DNA of 12,103 nt, taken from the NCBI GenBank assembly GCA_902783995.1, contig CACZTG010000163.1:1-12103 (forward strand). The letters are read 5' to 3'. Positions 1-7,364 of the stretch are shown here, one piece after another; the stretch's first letter is position 1, and every line of letters starts with the position of its first letter. The position numbers and the translations under genes are program-made. The DNA comes from an uncultured Ruminococcus sp. (lineage in GTDB: Bacteria; Bacillota_A; Clostridia; RUG12999). The notes under the pieces are model-generated. The model searched no databases, was not told where the DNA came from, and saw nothing but the letters and a program-made list of their open reading frames with translations.

Positions 1-1893
1 GACTGTGAAAACGGAGAGCTTAAAGATACACTTGTTATTCCTGCCGGTACAAAAGCTTTTTCGATAAATCCTTTAAACTGGAAAACGGACGGCACATACG
101 CCGATAAATCATTGAACAAAGGTGCGGTAATGTCAACGGGCGCAGAGCCTGTTCCGGCGCTTTGCGGCGCTTATCTGGGCAACAGGGGAGAGCTTGTTGT
201 TACCGATGTAACAAAAGAGGATTATCCGGCTGTGATAGATATTTTCCCCGAAGGTTCATATCACATTTATGATTATATGTTTTTCTTTACAAACTTAAAG
301 GAAAATGTTGCGGTACGTACAAATTCATGGCTCACCGGTCTGCCTTTTGCGGATGTCAGCGCAGACGCGTGGTACAAAGACGCAGTACATTACGCATATT
401 TTAACGGTCTTATGACCGGAACGGGAGCGGAAACCTTCAGCCCGGATTTGCCTTTAAGCCGTGCTCAGCTTATCACTATTCTTTGGAGAATGGCAGGAGA
501 ACCGTTTGTGAACTACGCTATGTCATTTGACGATATAGCGGACGGTTTGTGGTACACCGATGCTGTTCGCTGGGCAGCGGCTGAAAAGATAACCGACCGT
601 GAACGCGGCGCTTTTGAGCCGGAAAGCACCCTTACCCGTGACGAAACGGCGGCTTTACTTTGGAATTATGCAAAATATAAGGGAACAGATGTCAGCGTGG
701 GTGAGAACACGAACATATTAAGCTATAACGACTTTTTTGATGTTAAAGAAGCATATATCCCCGCAATGCAGTGGGCGGTAGGCTCAGGTATGATTTTGGG
801 AACGGGCGCGGAAACGTTAAGCCCAAAAGGACAGCTTAGCCGCGCACAGGCGGCAACTATGCTGCAGCGGTTTGCGGAAGGAATGAAAGCGCAGTCACCT
901 TTATCTTTCTGGACGGAGGGCTCAAGAGCGGGAAGTGAGCTTATTTCATATGTTGAAGCTGTAACAGACGAAAACAGCGGGGATTATATTCCCGAAGAAG
1001 ACCGGATAGCGGTTTTTGATTTGGACGGAACGCTGTTCTGCGAAACAGACCCGAATTATTTTGACTATACACTTCTGAAGTACAGAGTGTTGGAGGACGA
1101 GAATTATAAGGATAAAGCGTCGGAATTTGAACGTGAGGTTGCAAATAAAATTAAAGAGCAAAACGAAACGGGAAAATCGTTTCCGGGGCTTGAGGTTGAC
1201 CACGGAAAAGCTGTTGCTTCGGCGTTTGCCGGTATGACTGTCGATGAGTTCAACGAGTATATCCGGAAGTTTAAGGAGCAGCCTATGCCGAGCTATACCG
1301 GTATGAAGCGAGGCGAGGGCTTTTATCTGCCCATGATTCAGGTTGTAAACTATTTGCAGGAAAACGGTTTTACTGTTTATGTTATAAGCGGAACGGACCG
1401 CCTGATTGTCAGGGGAATAGCGGACGGGAGCGTTTTAAATATTCCGAACCGTCAGATTATAGGCTCAGACGAAACAATCGTATCAAACAATCAGGGGGAT
1501 ACGGACGGACTTGATTATGTTTTCAAAGAGGGTGATAAGCTTGTTCTGGGCGGAGATTTTATCATTAAAAACCTTAAAATGAATAAGGTTTCGGTTATTA
1601 TGCAGGAGATAGGTCAGCAGCCTGTGCTTTCGTTCGGAAACAGCACCGGAGACAGCAGTATGGCGGAGTATGTGACAAGCGGCAACAAATATAAAAGTCT
1701 TGCGTTTATGCTTTGCTGTGACGATACCGAAAGAGAAAACGGAAACGTATCAAAGGCGGATAAGATGTTTTCGCTCTGCGAGGAGTTTGATTGGGTGCCT
1801 GTATCTATGAAAAACGACTGGACAACTATTTACGGCGAAGGCGTAACCTATGTGGGAGGCGAAGCAAAAGAAACTGTAAAACCTGCGGCGTAA
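1..1893 (+). CDS. Surface protein: probable hydrolase domain end, three SLH repeats, HAD phosphatase (5' partial)
   Basis: The frame is open from base 1, so the N-terminus lies outside the window; 630 residues are visible. Residues about 20-110 include NPLNWKTDGTYADKSLNKGA, a GAYLGNRGELVVTDV stretch and EGSYHIYDYMFFF. From memory this resembles the C-terminal end of DUF3089-type alpha/beta hydrolases, with the His of YHIYDY as a possible catalytic residue; I hold this loosely. Three SLH repeats follow at about 116-168, 176-228 and 242-294, each ending in an LSRAQ or LTRDE motif that in this family binds secondary cell-wall polymer. A HAD phosphatase domain occupies about 335-610: motif I DLDGT at 340-344, motif II Ser in VISGT at about 463, and motif IV SFGNSTGD ending at Asp551. 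It is probably an extracellular, wall-anchored phosphatase. SLH repeats between two catalytic domains is unusual. The SLH and HAD calls are firm; the substrate is unknown. Confidence 0.9.
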   Translation, partial: DCENGELKDTLVIPAGTKAFSINPLNWKTDGTYADKSLNKGAVMSTGAEPVPALCGAYLGNRGELVVTDVTKEDYPAVIDIFPEGSYHIYDYMFFFTNLKENVAVRTNSWLTGLPFADVSADAWYKDAVHYAYFNGLMTGTGAETFSPDLPLSRAQLITILWRMAGEPFVNYAMSFDDIADGLWYTDAVRWAAAEKITDRERGAFEPESTLTRDETAALLWNYAKYKGTDVSVGENTNILSYNDFFDVKEAYIPAMQWAVGSGMILGTGAETLSPKGQLSRAQAATMLQRFAEGMKAQSPLSFWTEGSRAGSELISYVEAVTDENSGDYIPEEDRIAVFDLDGTLFCETDPNYFDYTLLKYRVLEDENYKDKASEFEREVANKIKEQNETGKSFPGLEVDHGKAVASAFAGMTVDEFNEYIRKFKEQPMPSYTGMKRGEGFYLPMIQVVNYLQENGFTVYVISGTDRLIVRGIADGSVLNIPNRQIIGSDETIVSNNQGDTDGLDYVFKEGDKLVLGGDFIIKNLKMNKVSVIMQEIGQQPVLSFGNSTGDSSMAEYVTSGNKYKSLAFMLCCDDTERENGNVSKADKMFSLCEEFDWVPVSMKNDWTTIYGEGVTYVGGEAKETVKPAA

Positions 1894-1907
1894 AAGGAGA
1901 AATTACT

Positions 1908-2099
1908 ATGATAAAAAACAAATATCTTGCGTTTGGGCTGTTTATTATTATTTTCGTTTTATTTGAAAATCTTCTGGATTTTCTGTACTCTGTATTTATC
2001 ATACGGAGCGCCTATACGTTTTCTGTTTCCGTTAATCTTACAGCACCGCTTACGATTGGCGCTGTTGTCGGATATATTATTTTTTTGAGAAAGAAATAA
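1908..2099 (+). CDS. Small two-helix membrane protein, function unknown
   Basis: This is a 63-residue protein starting at an ATG with an AAGGAG site at 1894-1899, nine bases upstream and directly after the stop of the SLH-HAD gene. Two hydrophobic segments are visible, at about residues 7-30 (including FGLFIIIFVLFENLLDF) and 43-59 (including APLTIGAVVGYIIF), separated by a short polar stretch. The ends are basic (MIKNK and LRKK). The 14-base gap to the gene upstream suggests co-transcription. I do not recognise the family. It could be a small accessory membrane protein for export or retention of the surface enzyme, but nothing in the sequence proves this. Confidence 0.7.
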   Translation: MIKNKYLAFGLFIIIFVLFENLLDFLYSVFIIRSAYTFSVSVNLTAPLTIGAVVGYIIFLRKK

Positions 2100-2134
2100 A
2101 ATGTTAATAATTAATTTTTTTGAGGTGATGTGTT

Positions 2135-2452
2135 ATGGAAAAATACGCGTGGAGCGCAAAGGTCGCGGACGGTATGCTTGAAGAATATAAAAAAAGGCAT
2201 GCGGAAATCTGGCCCGAAATGGTTAAGCTTTTAAAGGAAGCAGGTATTCGCAATTATACAATCTGGCACTGCGGCGGAAAGCTTTTCGGTTATTATGAAT
2301 GTGAAAAAGGTGCCGAGTACGCCGCTAAAATACAGCGCGAAAGCCCTATTGTGGATAAATGGAATGAATATATGAAAGATGTTCTCATTATGGAGCCTGA
2401 CCCTGTAACGGGAGTACAGCCAAAGCTTGAAAAGGTATTTGAGCTTGATTGA
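2135..2452 (+). CDS. rhaM: L-rhamnose mutarotase
   Basis: This 105-residue cytoplasmic enzyme interconverts the alpha and beta anomers of L-rhamnose, feeding rhamnose isomerase. It matches the E. coli RhaM pattern along its full usual length (about 104 residues). The EEYKKRHAEIWPEM block carries Tyr18, the catalytic-type His22 and Trp26. The C-terminal part has WNEYMKDVLIMEPD followed by a Q-x2-L-x2-VFEL ending. The start is an ATG with GAGGTGA at 2122-2128. No other rhamnose gene is visible, so the mutarotase is away from a classical rhaBAD cluster here, or the rest lies upstream of the window. It lies 35 bases after the small membrane protein and is followed by a strong terminator, so it is the last gene of its transcript. 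Its company with an SLH surface enzyme suggests, without proving, a link to plant or host polysaccharide breakdown. Confidence 0.93.
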   Translation: MEKYAWSAKVADGMLEEYKKRHAEIWPEMVKLLKEAGIRNYTIWHCGGKLFGYYECEKGAEYAAKIQRESPIVDKWNEYMKDVLIMEPDPVTGVQPKLEKVFELD

Positions 2453-2482
2453 GCATTTACAGCAAACGTTTTTTAAATTTGA

Positions 2483-2530
2483 AAAAACTCCTGAAATCAG
2501 TTAAAATAAGGCTGTATTTCGGGAGTTTTT
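2483..2530 (+). terminator. Rho-independent terminator after rhaM
   Basis: The left arm at 2483-2497 (AAAAACTCCTGAAAT) pairs with the right arm at 2516-2530 (ATTTCGGGAGTTTTT) over 15 bp with a single G-U wobble. The stem extends by CAG/CTG (2498-2500 with 2512-2514) across a one-base bulge at 2515. The right arm ends in a T run, as expected for intrinsic termination on the + strand. The A-rich left flank means it could also work for the opposite strand, but no gene converges from the right. Confidence 0.9.
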
Positions 2531-2601
2531 GATATTCTTGTTTTGATAATTTTTTACACAAATATTTTACAAAAAAATAGCGAAAATAATGTTTTTTTAT
2601 A

Positions 2602-2630
2602 TTGATTTTATGTCGTTTTTGTGGTATGAT
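2602..2630 (+). promoter_or_regulatory. Sigma-A type promoter for the FTR-htrA gene run
   Basis: TTGATT at 2602-2607 and TATGAT at 2625-2630 are spaced by exactly 17 bases, each differing from the vegetative consensus by one or two bases. The DNA upstream (about 2545-2600) is very A/T-rich with A and T runs, as in UP elements. Transcription would start near 2637, leaving a leader of about 50 bases before the ATG at 2687. It lies just after the rhaM terminator, which supports a new transcription unit starting here. Confidence 0.8.
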
Positions 2631-2686
2631 ATATATGTGGTTTTTCAGGCAAAACGGAATTGACTGTGCGAAAGGAAGGTTTTTTA

Positions 2687-2887
2687 ATGGCTGTAAGCTT
2701 AAATCCCGATAAAGAAATAGTTAAAACCTTAAAAGAAGGGCTTAAAAAGAAGGGCGGATATTGCCCGTGCAGACTTGCGAAAACTCCTGAAAATAAGTGT
2801 ATGTGCAAGGAGTTTCGCGAACAGATTGCGGACCCCGATTTTGAAGGCTTTTGCCATTGCAGGCTTTATTATAAGTCAAAAGATTGA
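2687..2887 (+). CDS. Ferredoxin-thioredoxin reductase catalytic-subunit-like protein
   Basis: This is a 66-residue protein with the full six-cysteine signature of the FTR catalytic chain: CPC at 26-28, CMC at 38-40 and CHC at 56-58. By analogy with the cyanobacterial enzyme, Cys26, 38, 40 and 56 would hold a [4Fe-4S] cluster and Cys28 and Cys58 would form the redox-active disulfide next to His57. The family passes electrons from reduced ferredoxin to a thioredoxin disulfide. It is shorter than the plant/cyanobacterial chain (about 115 residues) and no variable subunit is encoded nearby, as is usual for stand-alone clostridial versions. The ATG is chosen over an in-frame TTG at 2660 because AAAGGAAGG (2671-2679) sits just upstream of the ATG. 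It is first in the run, 15 bases before the HtrA gene. Its partner thioredoxin is not in the window. Confidence 0.88.
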   Translation: MAVSLNPDKEIVKTLKEGLKKKGGYCPCRLAKTPENKCMCKEFREQIADPDFEGFCHCRLYYKSKD

Positions 2888-2902
2888 GGAGGAAGAACAC
2901 TC

Positions 2903-3997
2903 TTGAAAAAAACATTTGCTTTTTTATTTTTAATATTATCTTTAACCGCCCGTGTTTTTGCCGAAAGCGTTGTCGTGAACGGGCAGGATGTCGGAGAATC
3001 CGTTATGATAGGCGATAGGGTTTATGTGCCGCTCAGAAGCGTGGGTGAAACAATGGGCGCGCAGGTTACCTGGGACGACAGCACAAAAACGGCGTATGTA
3101 AACGGCGGTATATACGAAAATATTCCGAAGATAGTTGAAGAAGCTTCCGAATATACCGTCGGAGTTATCGGTCGTTACAGTGACGAGAAGGGCAATGAAG
3201 GCGTTGCGTACGGAAGCGGCTTTGTTATAAGCAGTGACGGAAATATTTTAACAAATGCTCACGTGGTTTCGGAAATGAAGCGCATACTTGTTGTTATGAA
3301 TGACGGAAACGGCTATGAGGCTTTTCTTAAAAACATTGATAAAGAGGCGGATATTGCTCTTTTAACAATTGAGAAAACAGGGCTTAAGCACGCAAGGCTT
3401 GCCGATATGAGCAGTGTTGCGCCCGGACAGACGGTTGTCGCGATAGGCGCGCCGATTTCTTTTTCGCTGCGTAATTCCGCAACAATAGGAATAATCAGCG
3501 GGCTTAACAGAAACAGAAGCAATTGCTATCGCCTTATTCAGAGTGACGCAACTTTAAATCACGGCAACAGCGGCGGTCCGCTTGTAAATATGAACGGTGA
3601 GGTTGTCGGTATGGGAACGCAGGGTATAGTAGGAGTCGGCGTTTCGGGGCTTTATTTTTCCGTTACGGCAGATACGCTTAAATATGCGCTCGCTCAGTTT
3701 GAAAAGTACGGCAGAATAAGGCGGCCGACGCTCGGAACAACACTTTCGGAAAGCTGGCTTGCGGAATACGACCTTCCGTCTGATACAGGTCTTGAAATTA
3801 AGGATATTAAAAAGGGCTCCGCCGCCGAAAAAGCGGGGCTTGAGATAGGAGAGGCCATTGTTGCCGTGGGAGACGTATATCTTAATACTATTATTGATTT
3901 AAACGAGGCTTTAAAGTCGTATTTGCCCGGAGACAGCATACCTCTTAAAATAAAAAAGGGCAATTCGGTATTCACGGTTAATGTTGTGGCAGATTAA
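2903..3997 (+). CDS. Secreted HtrA/DegP-type serine protease with N-terminal stalk domain and PDZ domain
   Basis: This 364-residue protein is exported. Residues 1-20 are a signal peptide (MKK, a hydrophobic core, cleavage after VFA). Residues about 22-68 match the copper-amine-oxidase-N-like stalk repeat (RVYVPLRSVGETMGAQVTWD). The trypsin-like domain spans about 75-265, with His120 in TNAHV, Asp150 in ADIALL and Ser223 in GNSGGP, so the triad is complete. A PDZ domain follows at about 275-362 (GSAAEKAGLEIGEAIVAVG). The family degrades or refolds damaged envelope proteins, usually as trimers. Most Gram-positive HtrAs are anchored by an N-terminal membrane helix; this one seems to have a cleavable signal and a short stalk instead. 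The start is TTG at 2903, supported by GAGGAGGA at 2886-2893 and by MKKTF beginning the signal peptide. The next gene, 29 bases on, has the same kind of stalk domain. Confidence 0.93.
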   Translation: MKKTFAFLFLILSLTARVFAESVVVNGQDVGESVMIGDRVYVPLRSVGETMGAQVTWDDSTKTAYVNGGIYENIPKIVEEASEYTVGVIGRYSDEKGNEGVAYGSGFVISSDGNILTNAHVVSEMKRILVVMNDGNGYEAFLKNIDKEADIALLTIEKTGLKHARLADMSSVAPGQTVVAIGAPISFSLRNSATIGIISGLNRNRSNCYRLIQSDATLNHGNSGGPLVNMNGEVVGMGTQGIVGVGVSGLYFSVTADTLKYALAQFEKYGRIRRPTLGTTLSESWLAEYDLPSDTGLEIKDIKKGSAAEKAGLEIGEAIVAVGDVYLNTIIDLNEALKSYLPGDSIPLKIKKGNSVFTVNVVAD

Positions 3998-4026
3998 GAG
4001 ACGTAAGGTCAGAAAGGAAAAACAAA

Positions 4027-5895
4027 ATGAAAAAAATTATTTTGATATTTATATGCGCTCTTATTTTGCCGCAAGCCGTTTTTGCTGAAGCCTTTACATC
4101 GGCGGAGCTTTCATTTCAGCTTGGCAGCTATATTGCGATTATAAACGGTGAAAGTGTTCCTGTTGAGGCTCCGTTTTTGTCGGAAAGCGGTATAACTCTT
4201 GTGCCGATAGAAGCTGTTTCACAAGCTTTTGACAGTCTTGATAAAAATGATTATAAAATAGTTAATAACGGCAGTAAGCTTGAGTTTTTCGAGGATAGCG
4301 ATGTTGCGGTTGTAAACGGAGAGAACGAGACAATGCCTGTGGGAACCGTTAAAGTAAACGGAAGCCTTATGATACCTGTTCGCTTTGTTTGCGACAAGTT
4401 AAATGCGCTCATTGAATATGATGACGCGACCTGTAAAATAAATATAAAAAAATCAGCCGATTTTTCGGAAATATTTGAAAAATCCGTTTCGGGATATTGG
4501 TGCGATAAGGATTACGGCTGGATGATAAAGCTGCCGAATGATTATGATTTTATTTCAAACGAATATGACGGCTCACAGACAAATTTTGCCAACGCCGAGT
4601 TTGACAAAGCAGTTACCGTTTATGTTGACAAAAATCCGTTTCAGAACATTAATCAGGCAAGACTTTATTATATCGCAATAAACAGCGGGGATATTTTGCG
4701 CAGGGAAGAAATAATTTTTTTAAGCGACGGTACGCCGGCTTTTTACGCGGAATATGAAACATACTCAATGCTTTTAAGCATAAAAGGCGAATATTTTTAT
4801 TTAATTGAGTTTGACACGCTTGACGCAGATACTTTCAAAGCCTCGGCAAGAGAGGCGGTGAAAGCGCTTAAAAGCTTTACATTTTCGATTGACGAAACGC
4901 TTTTGCCCGAAAATATTTCAAAGCTTAATGAGGGCGGTTATGAGGTTTATACGGACAAAGAGCTTGGTTTTTCCGTGAACAGGCTTGAAAGCTGGAGCAA
5001 GCCGGAAGAATACGGAAGTAACGGGAAAATATGGTATAACCTTGCATACAGTCTTATTGATAAAGTTTACAGCGATGAGATTTTTCAGTCCGCTATGCAG
5101 GTAAGTCTTTTCAGCAAGTCGGAAGGCGATACAACACAAAGCCTTGCGGAAGCGGAAAAGGTGAGAATGATAGATAAATATAATCCGGAATTTATGTCGG
5201 AAATTACGGAAACGGCTGTCAAAAGCGGTGATTTTGACGGTACAAGGATAGAATATATAATTAATTTTGACGGACGTAAGCAAATTAATAAAACCGAATT
5301 TTTTATTGCGGGCGCTTATGTTTATGAGGCGAAATATTACGCCGTATTTACCGAAACGGCAGACGAGGAGCGGCTTGGAATAAGTGAAATAGAAAAAATG
5401 TTTGACAGCATTAAGGTTAAGGGCGCGGACGAGGAAGAGCTTGGCAGTATTGTTAATACGGGCGCTTTGATTTCAGAGCCGAATGTTACGAGAATATACA
5501 ACGAAAGAAAGACTTTTTCCGCGGAATTTCCTTCCACATGGAAATTTTATACAGACGCGCTTGCGATAGGCGGTTCGCCGGATAACAGCAGTATGAGCTT
5601 TGAGGTGCTTTCCGAAAAAAATATTTCAACGCTTGAGAAAGCAAAGGATAAGCTGTTTTCCGCAAAGAATTTTATATCCTCATCGCTTAAAAAGACAACT
5701 TACATAGGTAAATCCGCATATAAAATCGAGGGCAAGCTACGTCTTGACAACGGTAATGTTATGTTGCTTGAAGGTTATATTTTTGTGGAAAAAAGCACTG
5801 CATATCTTGTTACCGCTTCGGTAAGAGATGTCTATGCGAGCAAAAAAAATCTTGCCACATTAGCCGATGTGCTTAAATCGTTTAAATTAAGCTGA
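4027..5895 (+). CDS. Secreted protein with copper-amine-oxidase-N-like domain and three PsbP-like repeats
   Basis: This is a 622-residue exported protein of unknown function. Residues 1-20 form a signal peptide (MKKIILIFIC..., cleavage after VFA). Residues about 28-142 are a copper-amine-oxidase-N-like domain with the two halves TLVPIEAVSQAF and MIPVRFVCDKLNALIEYDD. The remainder reads as three diverged copies of one alpha/beta unit at about 155-287, 305-465 and 488-621. Each opens with an aromatic-G/F-x-V/I/E-x-L/P motif (DYGWMIKLP, ELGFSVNRL, RKTFSAEFP), passes a charged helix, a strand pair containing a Y-x-A/I/V core, and closes with a helix ending in SFTF, SIKV or SFKLS. The pattern recalls PsbP/Mog1-like domains; I infer this from layout only. 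The start has AGAAAGGA upstream. Adjacency to the HtrA gene with a related stalk suggests the two work in the envelope together, perhaps as protease and adaptor or substrate. Confidence 0.85.
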   Translation: MKKIILIFICALILPQAVFAEAFTSAELSFQLGSYIAIINGESVPVEAPFLSESGITLVPIEAVSQAFDSLDKNDYKIVNNGSKLEFFEDSDVAVVNGENETMPVGTVKVNGSLMIPVRFVCDKLNALIEYDDATCKINIKKSADFSEIFEKSVSGYWCDKDYGWMIKLPNDYDFISNEYDGSQTNFANAEFDKAVTVYVDKNPFQNINQARLYYIAINSGDILRREEIIFLSDGTPAFYAEYETYSMLLSIKGEYFYLIEFDTLDADTFKASAREAVKALKSFTFSIDETLLPENISKLNEGGYEVYTDKELGFSVNRLESWSKPEEYGSNGKIWYNLAYSLIDKVYSDEIFQSAMQVSLFSKSEGDTTQSLAEAEKVRMIDKYNPEFMSEITETAVKSGDFDGTRIEYIINFDGRKQINKTEFFIAGAYVYEAKYYAVFTETADEERLGISEIEKMFDSIKVKGADEEELGSIVNTGALISEPNVTRIYNERKTFSAEFPSTWKFYTDALAIGGSPDNSSMSFEVLSEKNISTLEKAKDKLFSAKNFISSSLKKTTYIGKSAYKIEGKLRLDNGNVMLLEGYIFVEKSTAYLVTASVRDVYASKKNLATLADVLKSFKLS

Positions 5896-5912
5896 AAGCA
5901 GGTGAACATTAA

Positions 5913-6500
5913 ATGAACAGTCAGCAAATTGAAGCAAAAAAAGAGGAATTTGAAAAAATATTTACGGAAAATATCACCCGCGAGGGTGCGGGCAGTATTC
6001 TTGAATATCTTGAAAGTACCGATTTTTTCAGAGCTCCCGCAAGTACGAGGTTTCACGGTTCGCATCCGGGCGGGCTTCTTTTGCACAGCTTAAATGTATA
6101 TTATTGTCTTAAGGATTATCTCGCAAGAGAACGCGCGAAAGAGCTTTACCGTATGGATTATTCCGATGAAACCGTTGCGGTAGTTTCTCTTTTGCATGAT
6201 GTTTGCAAAGCCAATGTTTATAAAGAAAGCTTTCGTAATGTTAAAGATGAAAACGGCGTCTGGCAAAAGGTACCGTCGTATGATTTTGACGACCGTATGC
6301 CTTACGGTCACGGTGAAAAATCTGTTTACATAATAAACGGGTATATGCGTCTGAGCCGTGAAGAAGCCTTTGCCATAAGGTATCATATGGGCTTTTCGGG
6401 GCTTGAAGATAAAAATACGGTGGGGCGTGTAATGGAAATGTTTCCGCTTGCTTTCGCGCTCTGTACGGCAGATATGGAAGCTACATATTATCTTGAATAA
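5913..6500 (+). CDS. HD-domain metal-dependent phosphohydrolase
   Basis: This 195-residue cytoplasmic protein is a single HD domain. Visible metal and active-site motifs are HPGGLLLHSLNV with His58, the defining doublet His95-Asp96 in SLLHDVCKAN, His133 in YGHGEKS, His158 in IRYHMG, and Asp187 in TADMEA. The order H...HD...H...H...D is that of the YhaM/HD-type nucleotide phosphohydrolases, but the N-terminal OB-fold of the YhaM exonuclease is absent, so I would not call it YhaM. The insert at about 108-128 (VKDENGVWQKVPSYDF) between the HD doublet and His133 is characteristic of a subfamily of short HD proteins in Firmicutes. The ATG has AGGTGA seven bases upstream. It lies between the secreted PsbP-like protein (17-base gap) and nfnA (22-base gap). 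The substrate is unknown; a nucleotide or nucleic-acid end is likely. Confidence 0.85.
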   Translation: MNSQQIEAKKEEFEKIFTENITREGAGSILEYLESTDFFRAPASTRFHGSHPGGLLLHSLNVYYCLKDYLARERAKELYRMDYSDETVAVVSLLHDVCKANVYKESFRNVKDENGVWQKVPSYDFDDRMPYGHGEKSVYIINGYMRLSREEAFAIRYHMGFSGLEDKNTVGRVMEMFPLAFALCTADMEATYYLE

Positions 6501-6522
6501 TAATTAGAAAGGTTTGAAAAAA

Positions 6523-7359
6523 ATGTACAAAATTTTAAGGAAAAAAGAATTAAACCCTACGGTTACGCTTATGGAAATTGAAGCTCCGTTTGTTGCTAAA
6601 AAAGCGCTGGCAGGGCAGTTTATTATACTCCGCGTAGATGATGAAGGCGAGAGAATACCGCTTACCGTTGCGGGTTATGACAGGGAAAAAGGAAGCGTGA
6701 CAATTATTTTTCAGATTGTAGGCTCCACTACCGAAAAGCTTAACGCCAAAAAAGAAGGGGAATATATATCCGATTTTGTCGGACCTCTCGGAAAAGCGTC
6801 CGAAACGAAAGGCTTTAAAAAAGTTGCCGTAATAGGCGGCGGCGTGGGCTGTGCAATAGCATATCCGACAGCAAAACAGCTTCATGAGGACGGCGCCGAG
6901 GTTCACTCGATAGTTGGTTTCAGAAATCATGACCTTGTTATTCTGGAAGATGAGTTTAAAAAGTGCAGCGATAAGTTTGTTATGATGACTGACGACGGCT
7001 CTTACGGTGAAAAAGGGCTTGTTACGGACGCTTTAAAGAAGCTTATCGAAAGCGGTGAAAAGTATGATGAGGTTATTGCGATAGGCCCGCTTATTATGAT
7101 GAAATTTGTTTGCAAGCTTACCGAGCAGTACGGTATAAAGACAATTGTAAGTATGAACCCGATTATGATTGACGGAACGGGAATGTGCGGCGGCTGCCGT
7201 CTTACCGTCGGCGGAGAAACAAAGTTTGCCTGTGTTGACGGACCGGATTTTGACGGACATAAAATTGATTTTGACGAAGCGATTGCAAGGTCGGGTGTAT
7301 ATAGAAATTTTGAAAGGCAAGCACATGAAAAAACTTGCAATTTGCTGAAAGGAGAATAA
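6523..7359 (+). CDS. nfnA: NfnA: FAD/[2Fe-2S] subunit of NADH-dependent ferredoxin:NADP+ oxidoreductase
   Basis: This 278-residue protein belongs to the ferredoxin-NADP reductase-like/PyrK family. FAD-binding motif RIPLTVAGYD lies at 44-53, the nucleotide-binding loop VAVIGGGVGC at 101-110, and the cluster region DGTGMCGGCR at 217-226 with Cys237 further on. Asp217, Cys222, Cys225 and Cys237 fit the Asp plus three-Cys coordination reported for the NfnA [2Fe-2S] cluster. With NfnB it forms the cytoplasmic flavin-based bifurcating complex that couples NADPH oxidation to NAD+ and ferredoxin reduction, or the reverse. The same family is often annotated as sulfide dehydrogenase subunit SudB; the NfnAB pairing decides for Nfn. 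I place the start at ATG 6523, ten bases after AGAAAGG (6506-6512); the in-frame TTG at 6514 is too close to that site. It is followed after five bases by nfnB. Confidence 0.93.
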   Translation: MYKILRKKELNPTVTLMEIEAPFVAKKALAGQFIILRVDDEGERIPLTVAGYDREKGSVTIIFQIVGSTTEKLNAKKEGEYISDFVGPLGKASETKGFKKVAVIGGGVGCAIAYPTAKQLHEDGAEVHSIVGFRNHDLVILEDEFKKCSDKFVMMTDDGSYGEKGLVTDALKKLIESGEKYDEVIAIGPLIMMKFVCKLTEQYGIKTIVSMNPIMIDGTGMCGGCRLTVGGETKFACVDGPDFDGHKIDFDEAIARSGVYRNFERQAHEKTCNLLKGE

Positions 7360-7364
7360 TAAAT

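Noticed and set aside
112..114. TTG as the start of the SLH-HAD gene
   Set aside because: The frame is open back to base 1 with domain-like sequence and no signal peptide follows the TTG, so the gene begins upstream of the window.
4918..5283. 121-codon - strand frame opposite the PsbP-like protein gene
   Set aside because: Opposite a gene with signal peptide and repeat structure; composition is shadow-like and no domain is visible.
6514..6516. TTG as the start of nfnA
   Set aside because: It is one base from the AGAAAGG site; the ATG at 6523 has proper spacing.
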